Source of the DNA: Burkholderia aenigmatica
GTDB taxonomy: Bacteria > Pseudomonadota > Gammaproteobacteria > Burkholderiales > Burkholderiaceae
Direction of reading: 5' to 3'
Length of the DNA stretch: 64,000 nt
Assembly: GCF_902499175.1 (NCBI RefSeq)
Contig: NZ_CABVQC010000006.1
Coordinates: forward strand, 62,001-126,000
The position numbers and the translations under genes were made by a program. The notes below the pieces were generated by a model. That model was not told where the DNA came from, made no database searches, and saw only the letters and a program-made list of their open reading frames with translations. Position 1 is the stretch's first letter. Each line of letters opens with the position of its first letter. Of this stretch, positions 1 to 9,400 are shown in pieces.

Positions 1-270
1 GACTTCGCAAACGAACGCGTCGTCGGCGATCGCGTCGATCACGCCGAGCCCGCCCGGCACGCAGACGAGATCGGCGTGTGCGATGTCGGCAAGCCGCTCG
101 ACGGCCGCGATGGTCAGGCCGCTGTCCGCGCGAATCGATCCGCCGCGCACGGAAGCCCGGTGAATCCGCGCGCCCGGCAGGCGCCAGAACACCTCGTCCG
201 GGCCGGTGAAATCGAGCTGCGTGACATGATCGAACAACGCGAATACGACGATGAACGGCGTGGTGGCCAT
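1..270 (-). CDS. DJ-1/PfpI family protein (N-terminal part, runs off left edge)
   Basis: Ninety codons are visible before the gene leaves the window. The start reads MATTPFIVVFALFDHVTQL, and is followed by LDFTGPDEVFWRLPGAR and, near residue 68, a VCVPGG segment. This is the N-terminal pattern of the DJ-1/PfpI (class I glutamine amidotransferase-like) fold, as in isonitrile hydratase-like proteins. The nucleophile-elbow cysteine lies beyond the window edge and cannot be checked. The gene is divergent from the GlxA-type regulator that starts 84 bp away. That regulator has the same fold in its sensor domain, so it plausibly controls this gene. The specific substrate is unknown. Confidence 0.82.
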   Translation of the reverse strand, partial: MATTPFIVVFALFDHVTQLDFTGPDEVFWRLPGARIHRASVRGGSIRADSGLTIAAVERLADIAHADLVCVPGGLGVIDAIADDAFVCEV

Positions 271-354
271 CACGATCTCCCGAAGACATGAACGGCCTGT
301 AGGATCGGGCCGCGCGCCGTCCGTCGCAATGTCATTTCTCCCGCACTTTCTGCC

Positions 355-1287
355 ATGACCCATCGCGTCGCCATGCTCGTGTATCCCGGCTTCCAGTTGC
401 TCGATGCCGCCGGCCCCGTTGCCGCGTTCGAGATGGCCGACTACGCGCGCACGCCGTATTACGCGATTCGCATCGTCGCGGTGCAGCCGGGGCTGGTTCG
501 CAGTTCGTCGGGCGTGAGCTGGCACGCCGAGCCGCTGCCGGAGGCGGCGGACCTCGATACGTTGCTGGTCGCGGGCGGCGATGGCGTCGATGCGGCGATG
601 GCAGACGACGCGACGTGCGCATTCGTCCGGCGCTGCGCGGCGCGCGGCATCCGCGTCGCGAGTGTCTGTTCGGGCAGCCTGCTGCTGGCCGCGGCCGGCG
701 TGCTGGACGGCCGGCTGGCGACCACGCACTGGGGCTGCGGCGAGCGCTTCGCGCAGGCGTTTCCGCAGGTGCGGCTGGCGCTCGACCGCATCTACGTGAA
801 CGACGGGCCGTTCTGGACGAGCGCCGGCATCACGGCCGGCATCGACCTGACGCTCGCGCTGATCGGCGCGGATCGCGGCGAGCGGCTGGCGCGCGCGGTC
901 GCGAAGCGGCTGGTCGTGTACTACCGGCGCCCCGGCGGGCAGTCGCAGTTCTCGGCGCTGATCGAACTCGACAGCGCGCAAGGGCGCTTCCAGCCGTTGC
1001 TCGACTACATTCGCCGCAATCTCGGCGCGCGCTTGCGCGTGAGCGACCTGGCCGAGCAGGCGTGCATGAGCCCGCGTCAATTCGCGCGGGCGTTCCAGAC
1101 GGAAACCGGCCTCACGCCGGCCAAGGCCGTCGAGAAACTGCGCGTGGAAGCCGCCCGTGCCGCGCTGGAAAGCGGTGCGGCATCGCTGCAGCGCGTGGCG
1201 AACGAGTGCGGGTTCGGCGATACGGAAAACATGCGGCGCAGTTTCCAGCGCTGGCTGGGCGTCGCGCCGTCGGCGCTGCGTTCGTAG
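355..1287 (+). CDS. GlxA-family transcriptional regulator (DJ-1/PfpI sensor + AraC HTH)
   Basis: The 310-aa protein has an N-terminal DJ-1/PfpI-like domain (about residues 4-170) with a nucleophile-elbow-like VCSGSLLL containing Cys105. A C-terminal AraC/XylS double helix-turn-helix follows (about residues 215-308), including LRVSDLAEQACMSPRQFARA and the second helix region CGFGDTENMRRSFQRWLG. This is the GlxA/FtrA architecture, in which the PfpI domain is normally a ligand sensor rather than an enzyme. The gene is divergent from another DJ-1/PfpI gene, which makes local control of that gene likely. No clear Shine-Dalgarno is visible before the chosen ATG. The ligand is unknown. Confidence 0.9.
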   Translation: MTHRVAMLVYPGFQLLDAAGPVAAFEMADYARTPYYAIRIVAVQPGLVRSSSGVSWHAEPLPEAADLDTLLVAGGDGVDAAMADDATCAFVRRCAARGIRVASVCSGSLLLAAAGVLDGRLATTHWGCGERFAQAFPQVRLALDRIYVNDGPFWTSAGITAGIDLTLALIGADRGERLARAVAKRLVVYYRRPGGQSQFSALIELDSAQGRFQPLLDYIRRNLGARLRVSDLAEQACMSPRQFARAFQTETGLTPAKAVEKLRVEAARAALESGAASLQRVANECGFGDTENMRRSFQRWLGVAPSALRS

Positions 1288-1313
1288 ACGGGCAGCGGCG
1301 CGATCGGCGACGG

Positions 1314-1331
1314 GGCGCGACGTGTCGCGCC
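1314..1331. terminator. GC-rich hairpin between converging genes
   Basis: GGCGCGAC and GTCGCGCC form a perfect 8-bp inverted repeat around a 2-nt centre. It sits between the ends of the GlxA-type regulator (+) and the MoeA-SUKH gene (-). No T tract follows on either strand, so it may only be a weak or Rho-assisted bidirectional terminator. Confidence 0.35.
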
Positions 1332-1346
1332 GCATTCGCCGCCCGC

Positions 1347-3398
1347 TCAATCGCCGGCCGGATCGTCACGCTCCGCCGCCACGCGCGCGAGCCATTCCGC
1401 ATAACTCGACGCGACCCGTTCACGCCGGTCGTCGTCATGCCAGACCCGGATCACTTGCCCGACCGTGCCGCCTTCGGCGGGATCGAGGTCGACGCACAGA
1501 TGATTGCCGCTGCCGTCGTGCGTGAACGGAATCCACTTGAGGTTGTACCAGTCGTCGCGGATGCCGGCGGCCGGGTCGGACGTCATGTCGTCGAAGTCGC
1601 CACCCGATACCAGTTTCTTCCAGATCGACCATTGCGCGATGATCTCGTGCGCGCTCAGCAATGCGTCGTTTTCGGCGAAGACGGTTGCCGGATCGGCCTG
1701 GCCGTCGTGAAGCCGAAGGCTTTCCAACAGGTCATCCGGCAGCGTCGTGCCCAGCGTGCCGTGCAGTGCGGCGATCGCGTGCGCTGAGGCCGGCCCGTTG
1801 AGGCCGCCGGGAAGGTGCTTCGGATCGGCGTCGATCCGGTTTTCGATGTGTTGCCATGATTCGCGAACGTCGGGGACGGTTGCGTCAGCAACCAATGTGC
1901 CGGTACCGGTGTCGGTGTCGGCTGCTTGCGGTGGCAGTGGCGGCGGCGCGTCCGTCGCCGTATCCGGAGGTTTTACCTCGCCGCGACGCGGCGCTTCGTG
2001 GCCGGTGCGGTCGAGCCATACGAACAGGACGGGCGTACCGGCAGGCAGCACCGTTTCCCCGGCCGGGATCGCGACGAGCACCTCGGCGTCGGTCACGGCG
2101 CGAATGGGTCCGTCTCCCTGGCATGGCAGCAGGCTGACCCGCGATTCGCCGCGTTCGGCGCCATGCCGAACGCCCCAGCGCATCCCGTTGAGTTCGGCGT
2201 CCGGTGCGATATCGTGCGCGGTCAGCGCGGTTTCCCAGTGCGGGCCCGGCGACGCGACATGCTCCAGCGAATCGAGCACGTACCGGACGATCGCATGCAT
2301 CAATACCGCGACGCCGCTCGTATGGCCCGGCAGGTTGACCAGTACCGCCTGATCGTAGCTGACCTTCGCTTCCGACCTGTAGATGTAGCCGTTCGGCCTC
2401 GTATATTCCACCAGCCACTTCTTCGGTGGCGAGCGGTCCATACTGCGTCCGACATTGAATATTCCACCGGGCGTCTGCTTGATCCGGATCGTGTCCCGAC
2501 TGTTCGGGTACGCCATCTGGCTGTTCAGGCCGCGAATCTGGAATGGATCGCCCGCCGGCAGCCCGGCGCCGACGATCAGGTCGTAGCGCCCGGCCAGTTC
2601 GGCCAGCTGTCGCCCGAACGCCTGGTCGTCGCGCCGCGCGTCGGCCGACCACGGAACCGCGGAGGGCAGTGGAAGATACTCGACGGCAGGCACGTCATAG
2701 CCCCATTGCCGCAGGATCGCGCGGACATACGGGCCGCACGAATCGTAGCGCTGCCACGATTCGCGTGCATGGCCAGGCGGCACCACCTCGTAGCCGGCGA
2801 TCACGATGCCGATGCGCGGCCGCTTCGTAACGGCCACCTCGCGCACGCCCGCCGCAATCAGCGCCGCCTGCCGCGCCGGCGTAATCCGCAGACCCTTCTC
2901 GAGCAGCACGTCTCCTTTCCGGTATTCGCTGCCGGCGGCGATCACGTGCTGGCCGGGCGCATACGGCGCGCGAAACCGCAGGTATGCGCCCACGTCTGCG
3001 CTGGCGCAGCGATGGGTGGACGTCGGCGCAAGGGTGTCGGCGTGCTCCGGCATCGTCACGTAGGCCGGGATGCTGGCCGCGTGGCCGGGCGCGAGCGCGC
3101 GGGCGGCCGGGTTGGCCGTTCGCGACGCCAGATAGCCCAGCGAGCGTTCGCAGTCGAGATCGACGAGTTCGCGATGCGTCGCGCGAGCCGTATCGGATGC
3201 GCGCAGCGCATAGCCGTCGCACGCGGCAAGCGGAACGGATGGCACATCGTCCGGAGCGATGACGTCGACCGCGGTGACGCGCGATACGGCGTCGTCGATC
3301 GCGACCGTCTCGCTCAGCATCGCGCCCGGGACGAGTTGACGGCAATAGTGCTCATAGACCTGCTTGAGCCACGCGGGGAAGGGGGCAGGTACGCTCAT
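1347..3398 (-). CDS. MoeA-like molybdopterin-binding protein fused to a C-terminal SMI1/KNR4 (SUKH) domain
   Basis: The protein has 683 aa. Residues 1 to about 460 follow the MoeA layout. They include the motif ACDGYALRASD, a central mogA-like molybdopterin-binding fold (RIGIVIAGYEVVPPG, LIVGAGLPAGDPF) and a VNLPGHTSGVAVLM segment where MoeA usually has its LPGNP loop. A Pro/Asp/Thr-rich linker (about 480-511) follows. Residues 512-683 form a SMI1/KNR4 domain, with LSAHEIIAQWSIWKKL, a Trp-rich centre and VDLDPAEGGTVGQVIRVW. The usual MoeA active-site segments are altered (LPAGDPF in place of a GGxSxGD-type loop), so molybdate insertion cannot be assumed. A canonical moeA lies at 38215-39429, which makes this a divergent extra copy. 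SUKH domains are known from immunity proteins and scaffolding regulators. The function of the fusion is unknown. Confidence 0.8.
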   Translation of the reverse strand: MSVPAPFPAWLKQVYEHYCRQLVPGAMLSETVAIDDAVSRVTAVDVIAPDDVPSVPLAACDGYALRASDTARATHRELVDLDCERSLGYLASRTANPAARALAPGHAASIPAYVTMPEHADTLAPTSTHRCASADVGAYLRFRAPYAPGQHVIAAGSEYRKGDVLLEKGLRITPARQAALIAAGVREVAVTKRPRIGIVIAGYEVVPPGHARESWQRYDSCGPYVRAILRQWGYDVPAVEYLPLPSAVPWSADARRDDQAFGRQLAELAGRYDLIVGAGLPAGDPFQIRGLNSQMAYPNSRDTIRIKQTPGGIFNVGRSMDRSPPKKWLVEYTRPNGYIYRSEAKVSYDQAVLVNLPGHTSGVAVLMHAIVRYVLDSLEHVASPGPHWETALTAHDIAPDAELNGMRWGVRHGAERGESRVSLLPCQGDGPIRAVTDAEVLVAIPAGETVLPAGTPVLFVWLDRTGHEAPRRGEVKPPDTATDAPPPLPPQAADTDTGTGTLVADATVPDVRESWQHIENRIDADPKHLPGGLNGPASAHAIAALHGTLGTTLPDDLLESLRLHDGQADPATVFAENDALLSAHEIIAQWSIWKKLVSGGDFDDMTSDPAAGIRDDWYNLKWIPFTHDGSGNHLCVDLDPAEGGTVGQVIRVWHDDDRRERVASSYAEWLARVAAERDDPAGD

Positions 3399-3721
3399 CG
3401 GGTTCCTTGTATCGACGCTTCGGGGCGCACGGCGATCCGGTCGGGTGGCCCGTGCCGCTCTCCCGGCACATCGGCGAAGCCAGTTTTTTGTGAAGCGTCA
3501 TTGGACGATTCATCGAGACGTCATGTAACTGTCAGGGATGTCAGGGATGTCAGGGATGTCAGGGATGTCAGGGATGTCAGGGCGCGGTGGGCGTCGAAGG
3601 CCCGCCCGTGCCTGAATGCGCGTTGCTGTGACGCAGGGATGACGCGCCGCAGCGTATCTGCCCAACAAGCGGAACGGTCTGGTGCACACTGCGGTCTTAA
3701 ACTTTTTGCAAGGAGCGGCAG
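3399..3721. other. 323-bp intergenic region with tandem repeat
   Basis: No convincing gene lies between the start of the MoeA-SUKH gene and the start of the TfoX-like gene. The region should hold both divergent promoters and contains a 9-bp tandem repeat (separate entry). The short ORFs that cover it owe their repeated DIP/SLT-type peptides to the tandem repeat and are not credible proteins. Confidence 0.6.
3532..3591. repeat. 9-bp tandem repeat (TCAGGGATG) x 6.7
   Basis: The unit TCAGGGATG is repeated six times without variation from 3532 to 3585, then partially (TCAGGG) to 3591. There are no spacers, so this is a minisatellite and not a CRISPR. It lies in the divergent intergenic region about 130 bp upstream of the MoeA-SUKH start and 130 bp upstream of the TfoX-like start. 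Copy number could vary by slippage. Confidence 0.95.
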
Positions 3722-4045
3722 ATGGCATCGAGCCAAAGCACAGTCGATTTCATCGTCGAGCAGATGGCGGCGGCCGGTACGGTCTCGGCACGGAAGATGT
3801 TCGGCGAATACGGCATCTATTGCGACGGCAAGATGGCCGCGCTCGTCTGCGACGATCGGCTGTTCGTCAAGCCGACACCCGAGGGCCGCGCGTTTCTCGG
3901 CGCCTGCGAAGAAGGTTCGCCGTATCCGGGCGCGAAGCCGCACCTCGTCATCTCCGGCGAGCGCTGGGACGATCGCGAATGGCTGTCGGCGCTGATCCGG
4001 ATCACCGCCGCGCAGTTGCCGGTGCCGGTGAAGCGGAGCCGATAG
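3722..4045 (+). CDS. TfoX/Sxy family N-terminal domain protein
   Basis: A 107-aa protein consisting only of the TfoX N-terminal domain. Its opening, FIVEQMAAAGTVSARKMFGEYGIYCDGKMAALV, is listed here only by its key points: the RKMFGEYGIY motif at about residues 24-33 and the DDRLFVKPTP strand after it. The family is related to the competence regulator Sxy, but stand-alone single-domain versions are common in proteobacteria and have no proven role. The start ATG is preceded by an AAGGAGCGGCAG ribosome site. The next gene follows after about 90 bp in the same direction. Confidence 0.85.
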   Translation: MASSQSTVDFIVEQMAAAGTVSARKMFGEYGIYCDGKMAALVCDDRLFVKPTPEGRAFLGACEEGSPYPGAKPHLVISGERWDDREWLSALIRITAAQLPVPVKRSR

Positions 4046-4134
4046 CGGCCCCTTCGCGTGCAATGTTGCGCTGCGGCCAGGCGTATTCTGTGAAACATGT
4101 GCGCGACCATCGCGCGCCAGGCGGGAGCACAAGA

Positions 4135-5046
4135 ATGAAGACATCCGGAGATCCGCGCCGCACGTGGCTGGCTCGCCGCGCGTGGCACGCGCTTGCTGCG
4201 GCCCTGTGCGTTGGCTGGAGCACGCTGTCGTTCGGCGCGGACGATGCGGCGACGTTGCTCGACCGTTACCGCAGCCTCGGCCCGCAACTGAAGGACAACG
4301 CGTTTCACCGGCCGCTGGTTCTCGAATCGGCGGAAGCGTCGTCGTCGCTGAAGGGCGACATCTACGCGGTGGTCGATTATCCGTACGCGGTCGTGAGCAG
4401 CCAGCTCGACGAGCCTGCGCAGGGCCCCGCGAACTGGTGCGCGGTGCTGATCCTGCACCTGAACACGAAGTATTGCCACGCGTCGAGCGGCAGCAACGGC
4501 CCGGTGCTCGACGTGAACCTCGGCCGCAAGATCCAGCAGAAGCTGTCGGACACCTATCGCGTGCAGTTCCGCTATCGCGTGGCGGCCGCGACACCCGACT
4601 ATTTCCAGGTCGACCTGACCGCCGACAGCGGCCCGATGGGCACGAAGGATTACCGGATCGCGCTGGAGGCCGTGCCGGTCGGCGCGTCGCGCACGTTCCT
4701 GCATCTCACGTATTCGTATGGCTTCGGCACGGTCGGCCGCATGGCGATGAAGACCTACCTCGCGACCGTCGGCAGCGACAAGGTCGGCTTCACGACCGTC
4801 AGCGGCGCATCGGCCGCGCAGCCGCAGTACATCGGCGGCGTGCGCGGGCTGCTGGAGCGCAACACGATGCGCTACTACCTCGCGATCGACACGTATCTTG
4901 CGACGCTCGACAAGCCGCTCGACCAGCGCCTTGCGCGCTGGTTCGATGCGACCGAGCAGTATCCGCAGCAACTGCACGAGGTCGAGCGCGGCGCCTATCT
5001 GCAGATGAAAGCGCAGGAGGTGCAGCGGCAGCAGGCGGCGCGGTAG
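4135..5046 (+). CDS. Secreted protein of unknown function
   Basis: The 303-aa protein starts at an ATG preceded by GGGAGCACAAGA. It begins with a basic N-terminus and a hydrophobic stretch (about residues 14-33: HALAAALCVGWSTLSFGA) that looks like a cleavable signal peptide. The mature part has alternating strands and helices and a conserved-looking centre (YRVQFRYRVAAATPDYFQVD, then FLHLTYSYGFG), compatible with a lipid-binding or START-like fold. I do not recognise a named family. It runs toward the coiled-coil gene of the downstream minus-strand module and is probably not part of it. Confidence 0.75.
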   Translation: MKTSGDPRRTWLARRAWHALAAALCVGWSTLSFGADDAATLLDRYRSLGPQLKDNAFHRPLVLESAEASSSLKGDIYAVVDYPYAVVSSQLDEPAQGPANWCAVLILHLNTKYCHASSGSNGPVLDVNLGRKIQQKLSDTYRVQFRYRVAAATPDYFQVDLTADSGPMGTKDYRIALEAVPVGASRTFLHLTYSYGFGTVGRMAMKTYLATVGSDKVGFTTVSGASAAQPQYIGGVRGLLERNTMRYYLAIDTYLATLDKPLDQRLARWFDATEQYPQQLHEVERGAYLQMKAQEVQRQQAAR

Positions 5047-5077
5047 GCGGTGCGCGGAAAACGCTCTCCCGCACGAC

Positions 5078-6424
5078 TTACTTCAGCGTGCGCGTCGCCG
5101 CTTCCGTGCCGGACGGTTGGTCGAGTTCGGCAACTACCTTGAGCGGTACCTCGCCCACCCCCATCGCACGTTCGATCAGCAAGTCGTCGCCATGTTGGGC
5201 CAGCAACGCCTGCAACCGGCCGAACTCGCCACACCAGAGCGTTTCGACATCCTTGTCGCGGGCAACGTCGCGATTCGCGACGAGGGAAACGGCCCGAACC
5301 TGCAGGCGGCCGGCTTGCGCCTGACCGCCGACTTCGACGCCATAATCCGGCAGCGAGGGTTTCTTGACGACGACCCGGCCGTCCTTCGCCCATGCGGTCG
5401 TCATGCCCTCATGCACTTCGTAGCCGAGTCGCGCCAGGCCATTCAGGATCGCGTTGCGCCGCGCCTCCGCTGCCTGTTGCTGCCGCACCTGCGCGATCAG
5501 GTCCTGCCCGGTTCGGGTCAACTCGGCCACGACGTCCGGTGACGTGGCGATATCGCACTGTCGAGCGCATTCGACAAAATTCGCCGCGTCTGCCGTGTGG
5601 CAAGCCCGAATCTCCGCCGTCAGTTCTTCCAGTGCCGCGATCGCCGCGCGACGTGCGCGAGCGGCCTCGATTGCACTCGACAGGTCGAGGATCAGGCTGT
5701 CGAGCAACAGGTGCTTGCGCGCGTCGTTCACCTCGTCTTCGAGCGCATCCAGTCTCGACGAGAATCCGGCAACGGCTTGCGGGTCCAGAAATACCCGTGC
5801 TTCTCCGATCTGTCGATCGAGACGGTCGATCGACGGATCGCGAGACGCCGCCCGTTGCGCGGCCTTCCAGGTCTCGAAGTCCGCCGACTGTTCGGCGGGC
5901 ATCAGGCTATTCGCCAGCGCCCGTTGCGCATCGTTGAGTGTGCGTCCCGCAGCCGGCGTCAGAAGGGCGAACCCTTGCGCGAGCAGCGTATCGGCATGCT
6001 CGAGCAGATCGCCCGAGCGCAGGCGATCAAGCTGGCCATGAAGCTCAGCCGGTATCTCGATCCCTTTCGCTTCCAGCGCGCCGAGCAAGGTCGTCGCGCT
6101 GTACCGTCCTTGCCGCCGGCGTTTCTCTGCCTGCTCTGCCTGCTCGACGGCCACCTGTTGACGCCGGGCGAGATCCGCCTTCAGGAAAGCAATCTCGTCG
6201 GGCACTTTCTTCTGCAGCTCCATGAACGCGTCGGCGGCGATCAATGCGGCCAGCGCTTCACGTCGAGCCCGAGTTGCCGCGATCGCTTCGTCCGACAGCG
6301 CGCCGGTACGTCGGCCTTCGGCAATCCATGTGGCGATGGCCTGGTCGAGGCGCTGCAGATGTCCGTCGCAGATCGCGACGATTTCCTCGCGCGTCACGAT
6401 CCGGACGACTTTCGGGCCGCTCAT
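5078..6424 (-). CDS. Coiled-coil protein, last gene of the helicase/AAA/radical-SAM module
   Basis: The chosen start (MSGPKVVRIVTREEIVAI) gives 448 aa. Its ATG overlaps the stop of the 2106-aa helicase gene as ATGA, a sign of translational coupling. Much of the chain is predicted helical and charged, for example LARRQQVAVEQAEQAEKRR around residue 85 and a helical middle rich in Glu, Ala and Arg. A more globular C-terminus has a strand pattern (GYEVHEGMTTAWAKDGRVVV). No enzyme motif is visible. The coupling suggests an equimolar partner of the large helicase. A longer start at 6613 would lie inside the helicase coding frame and is unlikely. Confidence 0.8.
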   Translation of the reverse strand: MSGPKVVRIVTREEIVAICDGHLQRLDQAIATWIAEGRRTGALSDEAIAATRARREALAALIAADAFMELQKKVPDEIAFLKADLARRQQVAVEQAEQAEKRRRQGRYSATTLLGALEAKGIEIPAELHGQLDRLRSGDLLEHADTLLAQGFALLTPAAGRTLNDAQRALANSLMPAEQSADFETWKAAQRAASRDPSIDRLDRQIGEARVFLDPQAVAGFSSRLDALEDEVNDARKHLLLDSLILDLSSAIEAARARRAAIAALEELTAEIRACHTADAANFVECARQCDIATSPDVVAELTRTGQDLIAQVRQQQAAEARRNAILNGLARLGYEVHEGMTTAWAKDGRVVVKKPSLPDYGVEVGGQAQAGRLQVRAVSLVANRDVARDKDVETLWCGEFGRLQALLAQHGDDLLIERAMGVGEVPLKVVAELDQPSGTEAATRTLK

Positions 6425-9400
6425 GCCATCACCTCCTGGTTCAGTGCCTGCGCGACGGCTGCCTTCAGGCGAGCCTTCTCTGTCTCCGGTGCGTGGTACC
6501 AGGCTTGCGACGAGACGCGATGCAGCGTCGGAATGGCGCGTCCCAGCACGGACGGCCGCCAGATTTCCCGGGCACGCGCATGTTCGAGCAGGGGATGACG
6601 TGGCGCATCGCATTCGATGCCGATCGCATAAAGACCGGTTTCCGGATCGGCGATCGCAAAATCAAGCCCGAAGGCATCGCCTTCCTGGGCGGGCACCGGT
6701 GACAGGCCGAGTCCCCTCAGATAAGCCTGCACATCTTCCGCGAAGCCGTCGACGACACCCGTCTGCTGCAACTTCGCATGCGCCCGTTCGCTGCTCATGC
6801 GGCCAAGCAATGCGCGGCCGGCGGGCAGTTCACCGTTCGACATCGCGCGTGCGTATTCCATATAACCCTGAAGATAATCGCGCGGAATCGCGGGCTTGCG
6901 CTGCGTCGTGAGCATGTCGGAGATCTCACGGATCGGCATCGACGTGATGAGCACGACTTTATGGCGCGCACGCGTCACGGCCACGTTGAGGCGCCGCTCG
7001 CCACCGCTTTGGCCCAGCACGCCAAACATGCGCCGGAAGGTGCCCTGGCCGTTGCGCCCGAAGGTCGTGGAGAAGACGATGATGTCGCGTTCGTCCCCCT
7101 GGACGTTCTCGACGTTCTTCACGAATACGGCCATGTCCTCACCGCGATCGGTTCGCTCGAGTTCCTCGCGATACGCGTCGCGGAATGCTTCATCCTCTTC
7201 CGCGCGCTGCTCCAGGCGCTCCAAGATGAGGTCGGCTTGCTTGCGGTTGAACGTGACCACGCCGACGGACGGGCGCTGTGCGTAAGGCTGTTGCCACAGT
7301 TGCGCCAGATAGGCGACCACGCGATCCGCTTCGTCGCTGTTGGTCTGCTGCGCGTAAAGACCATTCACCTGGACGAGTTCGAGCGGCTTCACCTCGCGCA
7401 CCGTGGCATCCGGATGGCGGACCGGCACACTGAGGTTGTTCTCGTAGAACGCGGCGTTTGAATAGCCGATCAGCTCTCGATACGCCGAACGATAGTGGAT
7501 CTGCAGCGTCGACACGGGCAGTGCGCTCCGTGCCAGTTGCAGCACGTCAGGGCAGTCCTTGATTTCGCGTCGGTTCCAGGTGTCCTCGAAGCGCTCGCGT
7601 TCGTCTTCCGTCGCGGCCTCGTCGGGTTGCTCGCCGTCGAAGATGTCCGTCTCGTCGCTATCCGCCCGGCTCGAAAAGAACGCCGTCGGCGGCATTTGCT
7701 TCTCGTCGCCGCTGACGATCGACAAGTTACCGCGGAACAGCGTCGGAATCGCGTATTCCACCGGCATCTGCGAGGCCTCGTCGTAGACGACGGAATCGAA
7801 CAGCCCCGATTTCAGCGGCAGTACGCGGCTCGCGACGTCGGGGTTCATCAGCCACACCGGCCGCAGCGCCATCAGGCCCAGCCCCGTCCCGAGTTCGATG
7901 AATTCGCGCAGACGCCTGGAGCGCCGGCCGGTCAAACGCGTCACGTCCTCCCAATCGCGCGCCGAACCCAGTCGGCCGTGGTCGATGCCGTTGCGAAGCA
8001 TCTCGCGGTTCAGGCGCCGCATTTCCCCGTCGGCGGCCGCGAGTGCTTCGATCTTGGCGGCCGTTTCGCTCTGGTCGAGCAGCAATTCGGGATGGTCCTG
8101 CTCCATGCGCCGCTTCCATCCGAGCCGCGCCTCGCGGTTGATCATGCGCCGCACGGCGTCGTCGAGGCGTTCAGGCGGCAGACGCGTCAGCGCGTCTTCG
8201 TGGTCGCGCATGATCGCAAACACGTCGAGTGCGTCGGCGGTGACATGCCGTGCCCGGGTGCGGAACTGCTGATAGGCGGCGAGCGTCGGCAACGCATCGC
8301 CGATTCGGTTCAACGGCGCCTGATAACTGATGTTGTCGGCAATGGTCTGCCGACAGGCGGTGACGAGTTCTGCCGAGAGCCATTCATCGAGCGGCCTCAG
8401 CGCCCGCAGACTATGCTGGCGCGCGCTGTGCCGCACGAACGCGGTCTCGAAACCGTCGAGCAACTGTTCGACGGGCGCCCGATCGCCGGTCATCACGGCC
8501 GAGTCGAATTCGTCGCCGCGTGGCGCGATCGCCAGATGCTGCGCGAGTTCGCGGATGTCCTCGAGCTGGCGCAGGCGGGTCAGGCAGGCATCGGCGAGCG
8601 TCGGCCCGCACGCGGGCTCGACCGTCTCGAGATGCAATGCCCGGCTGATCGTGTTCAATGTGTCGCGCAGCGGCCGCCAGGTTGTTTCGAGCCGGCTGGC
8701 GGCCAGCAGCTTGCGGAGCGTTTCGTCGGTCGCGGGCGCGCCGCAGCCGGTGACGAACTTCATCAGGCGGCCACGCCGCAGATACGTGACCGGGTTAAGG
8801 CGGCGCAAGAGAGACGGGGCGCGAGTCGCCAACGCCGCCTGGGCCTCGAGCTTGCGGAGCGCGGAATCCGGCAGGTGCGCGACGGCAGCCGACAGCACCG
8901 CATCGAAGCCGCTGGTCTCGACGGCCAACAGATCGCGATGCAGGGTGCCGAGCGCCGAGTAATACCGATGGCCTTCCGCATCGGCATGGTCGGCCGGTCG
9001 GAACAAGGGCAGCCATTGAGCCAGCCGCTTGCGTTGTGTCTCGTCCAGCGCGACGAGGCGGCCGGCGTTGGCATCGAGCCAGGCCCGATACGGGGCGGGG
9101 TCGTCGACGTCGAAGCGCGCGGGATGCGCGGCGAGCGTCTCGATGCGCAGGCGTTCCGCGTCGCGGAAATCCGCGAAGATTGCGTTGAACGCGTCGAGCG
9201 TGGCGGCATCGGTCGCAAACGACTTCAATTGCGCCAGCGGGCTGCCCTCGAACTTCGACGGCAGCCAGTAGCGGGCGAGCGGTGCGCAGTGTTCTTCCAG
9301 CGTGGTCAGTGCCGAAATATCGAGCGTGGCAAGCCGGGTACGCAACTGCGGCACGCTGACCGGCGGCGTGCCGGCTTCGAGCCGGATCAGTTCGCCGAGC

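Noticed and set aside
3532..3591. CRISPR array
   Set aside because: The repeat is a 9-bp head-to-tail tandem with no spacers and no cas genes nearby.
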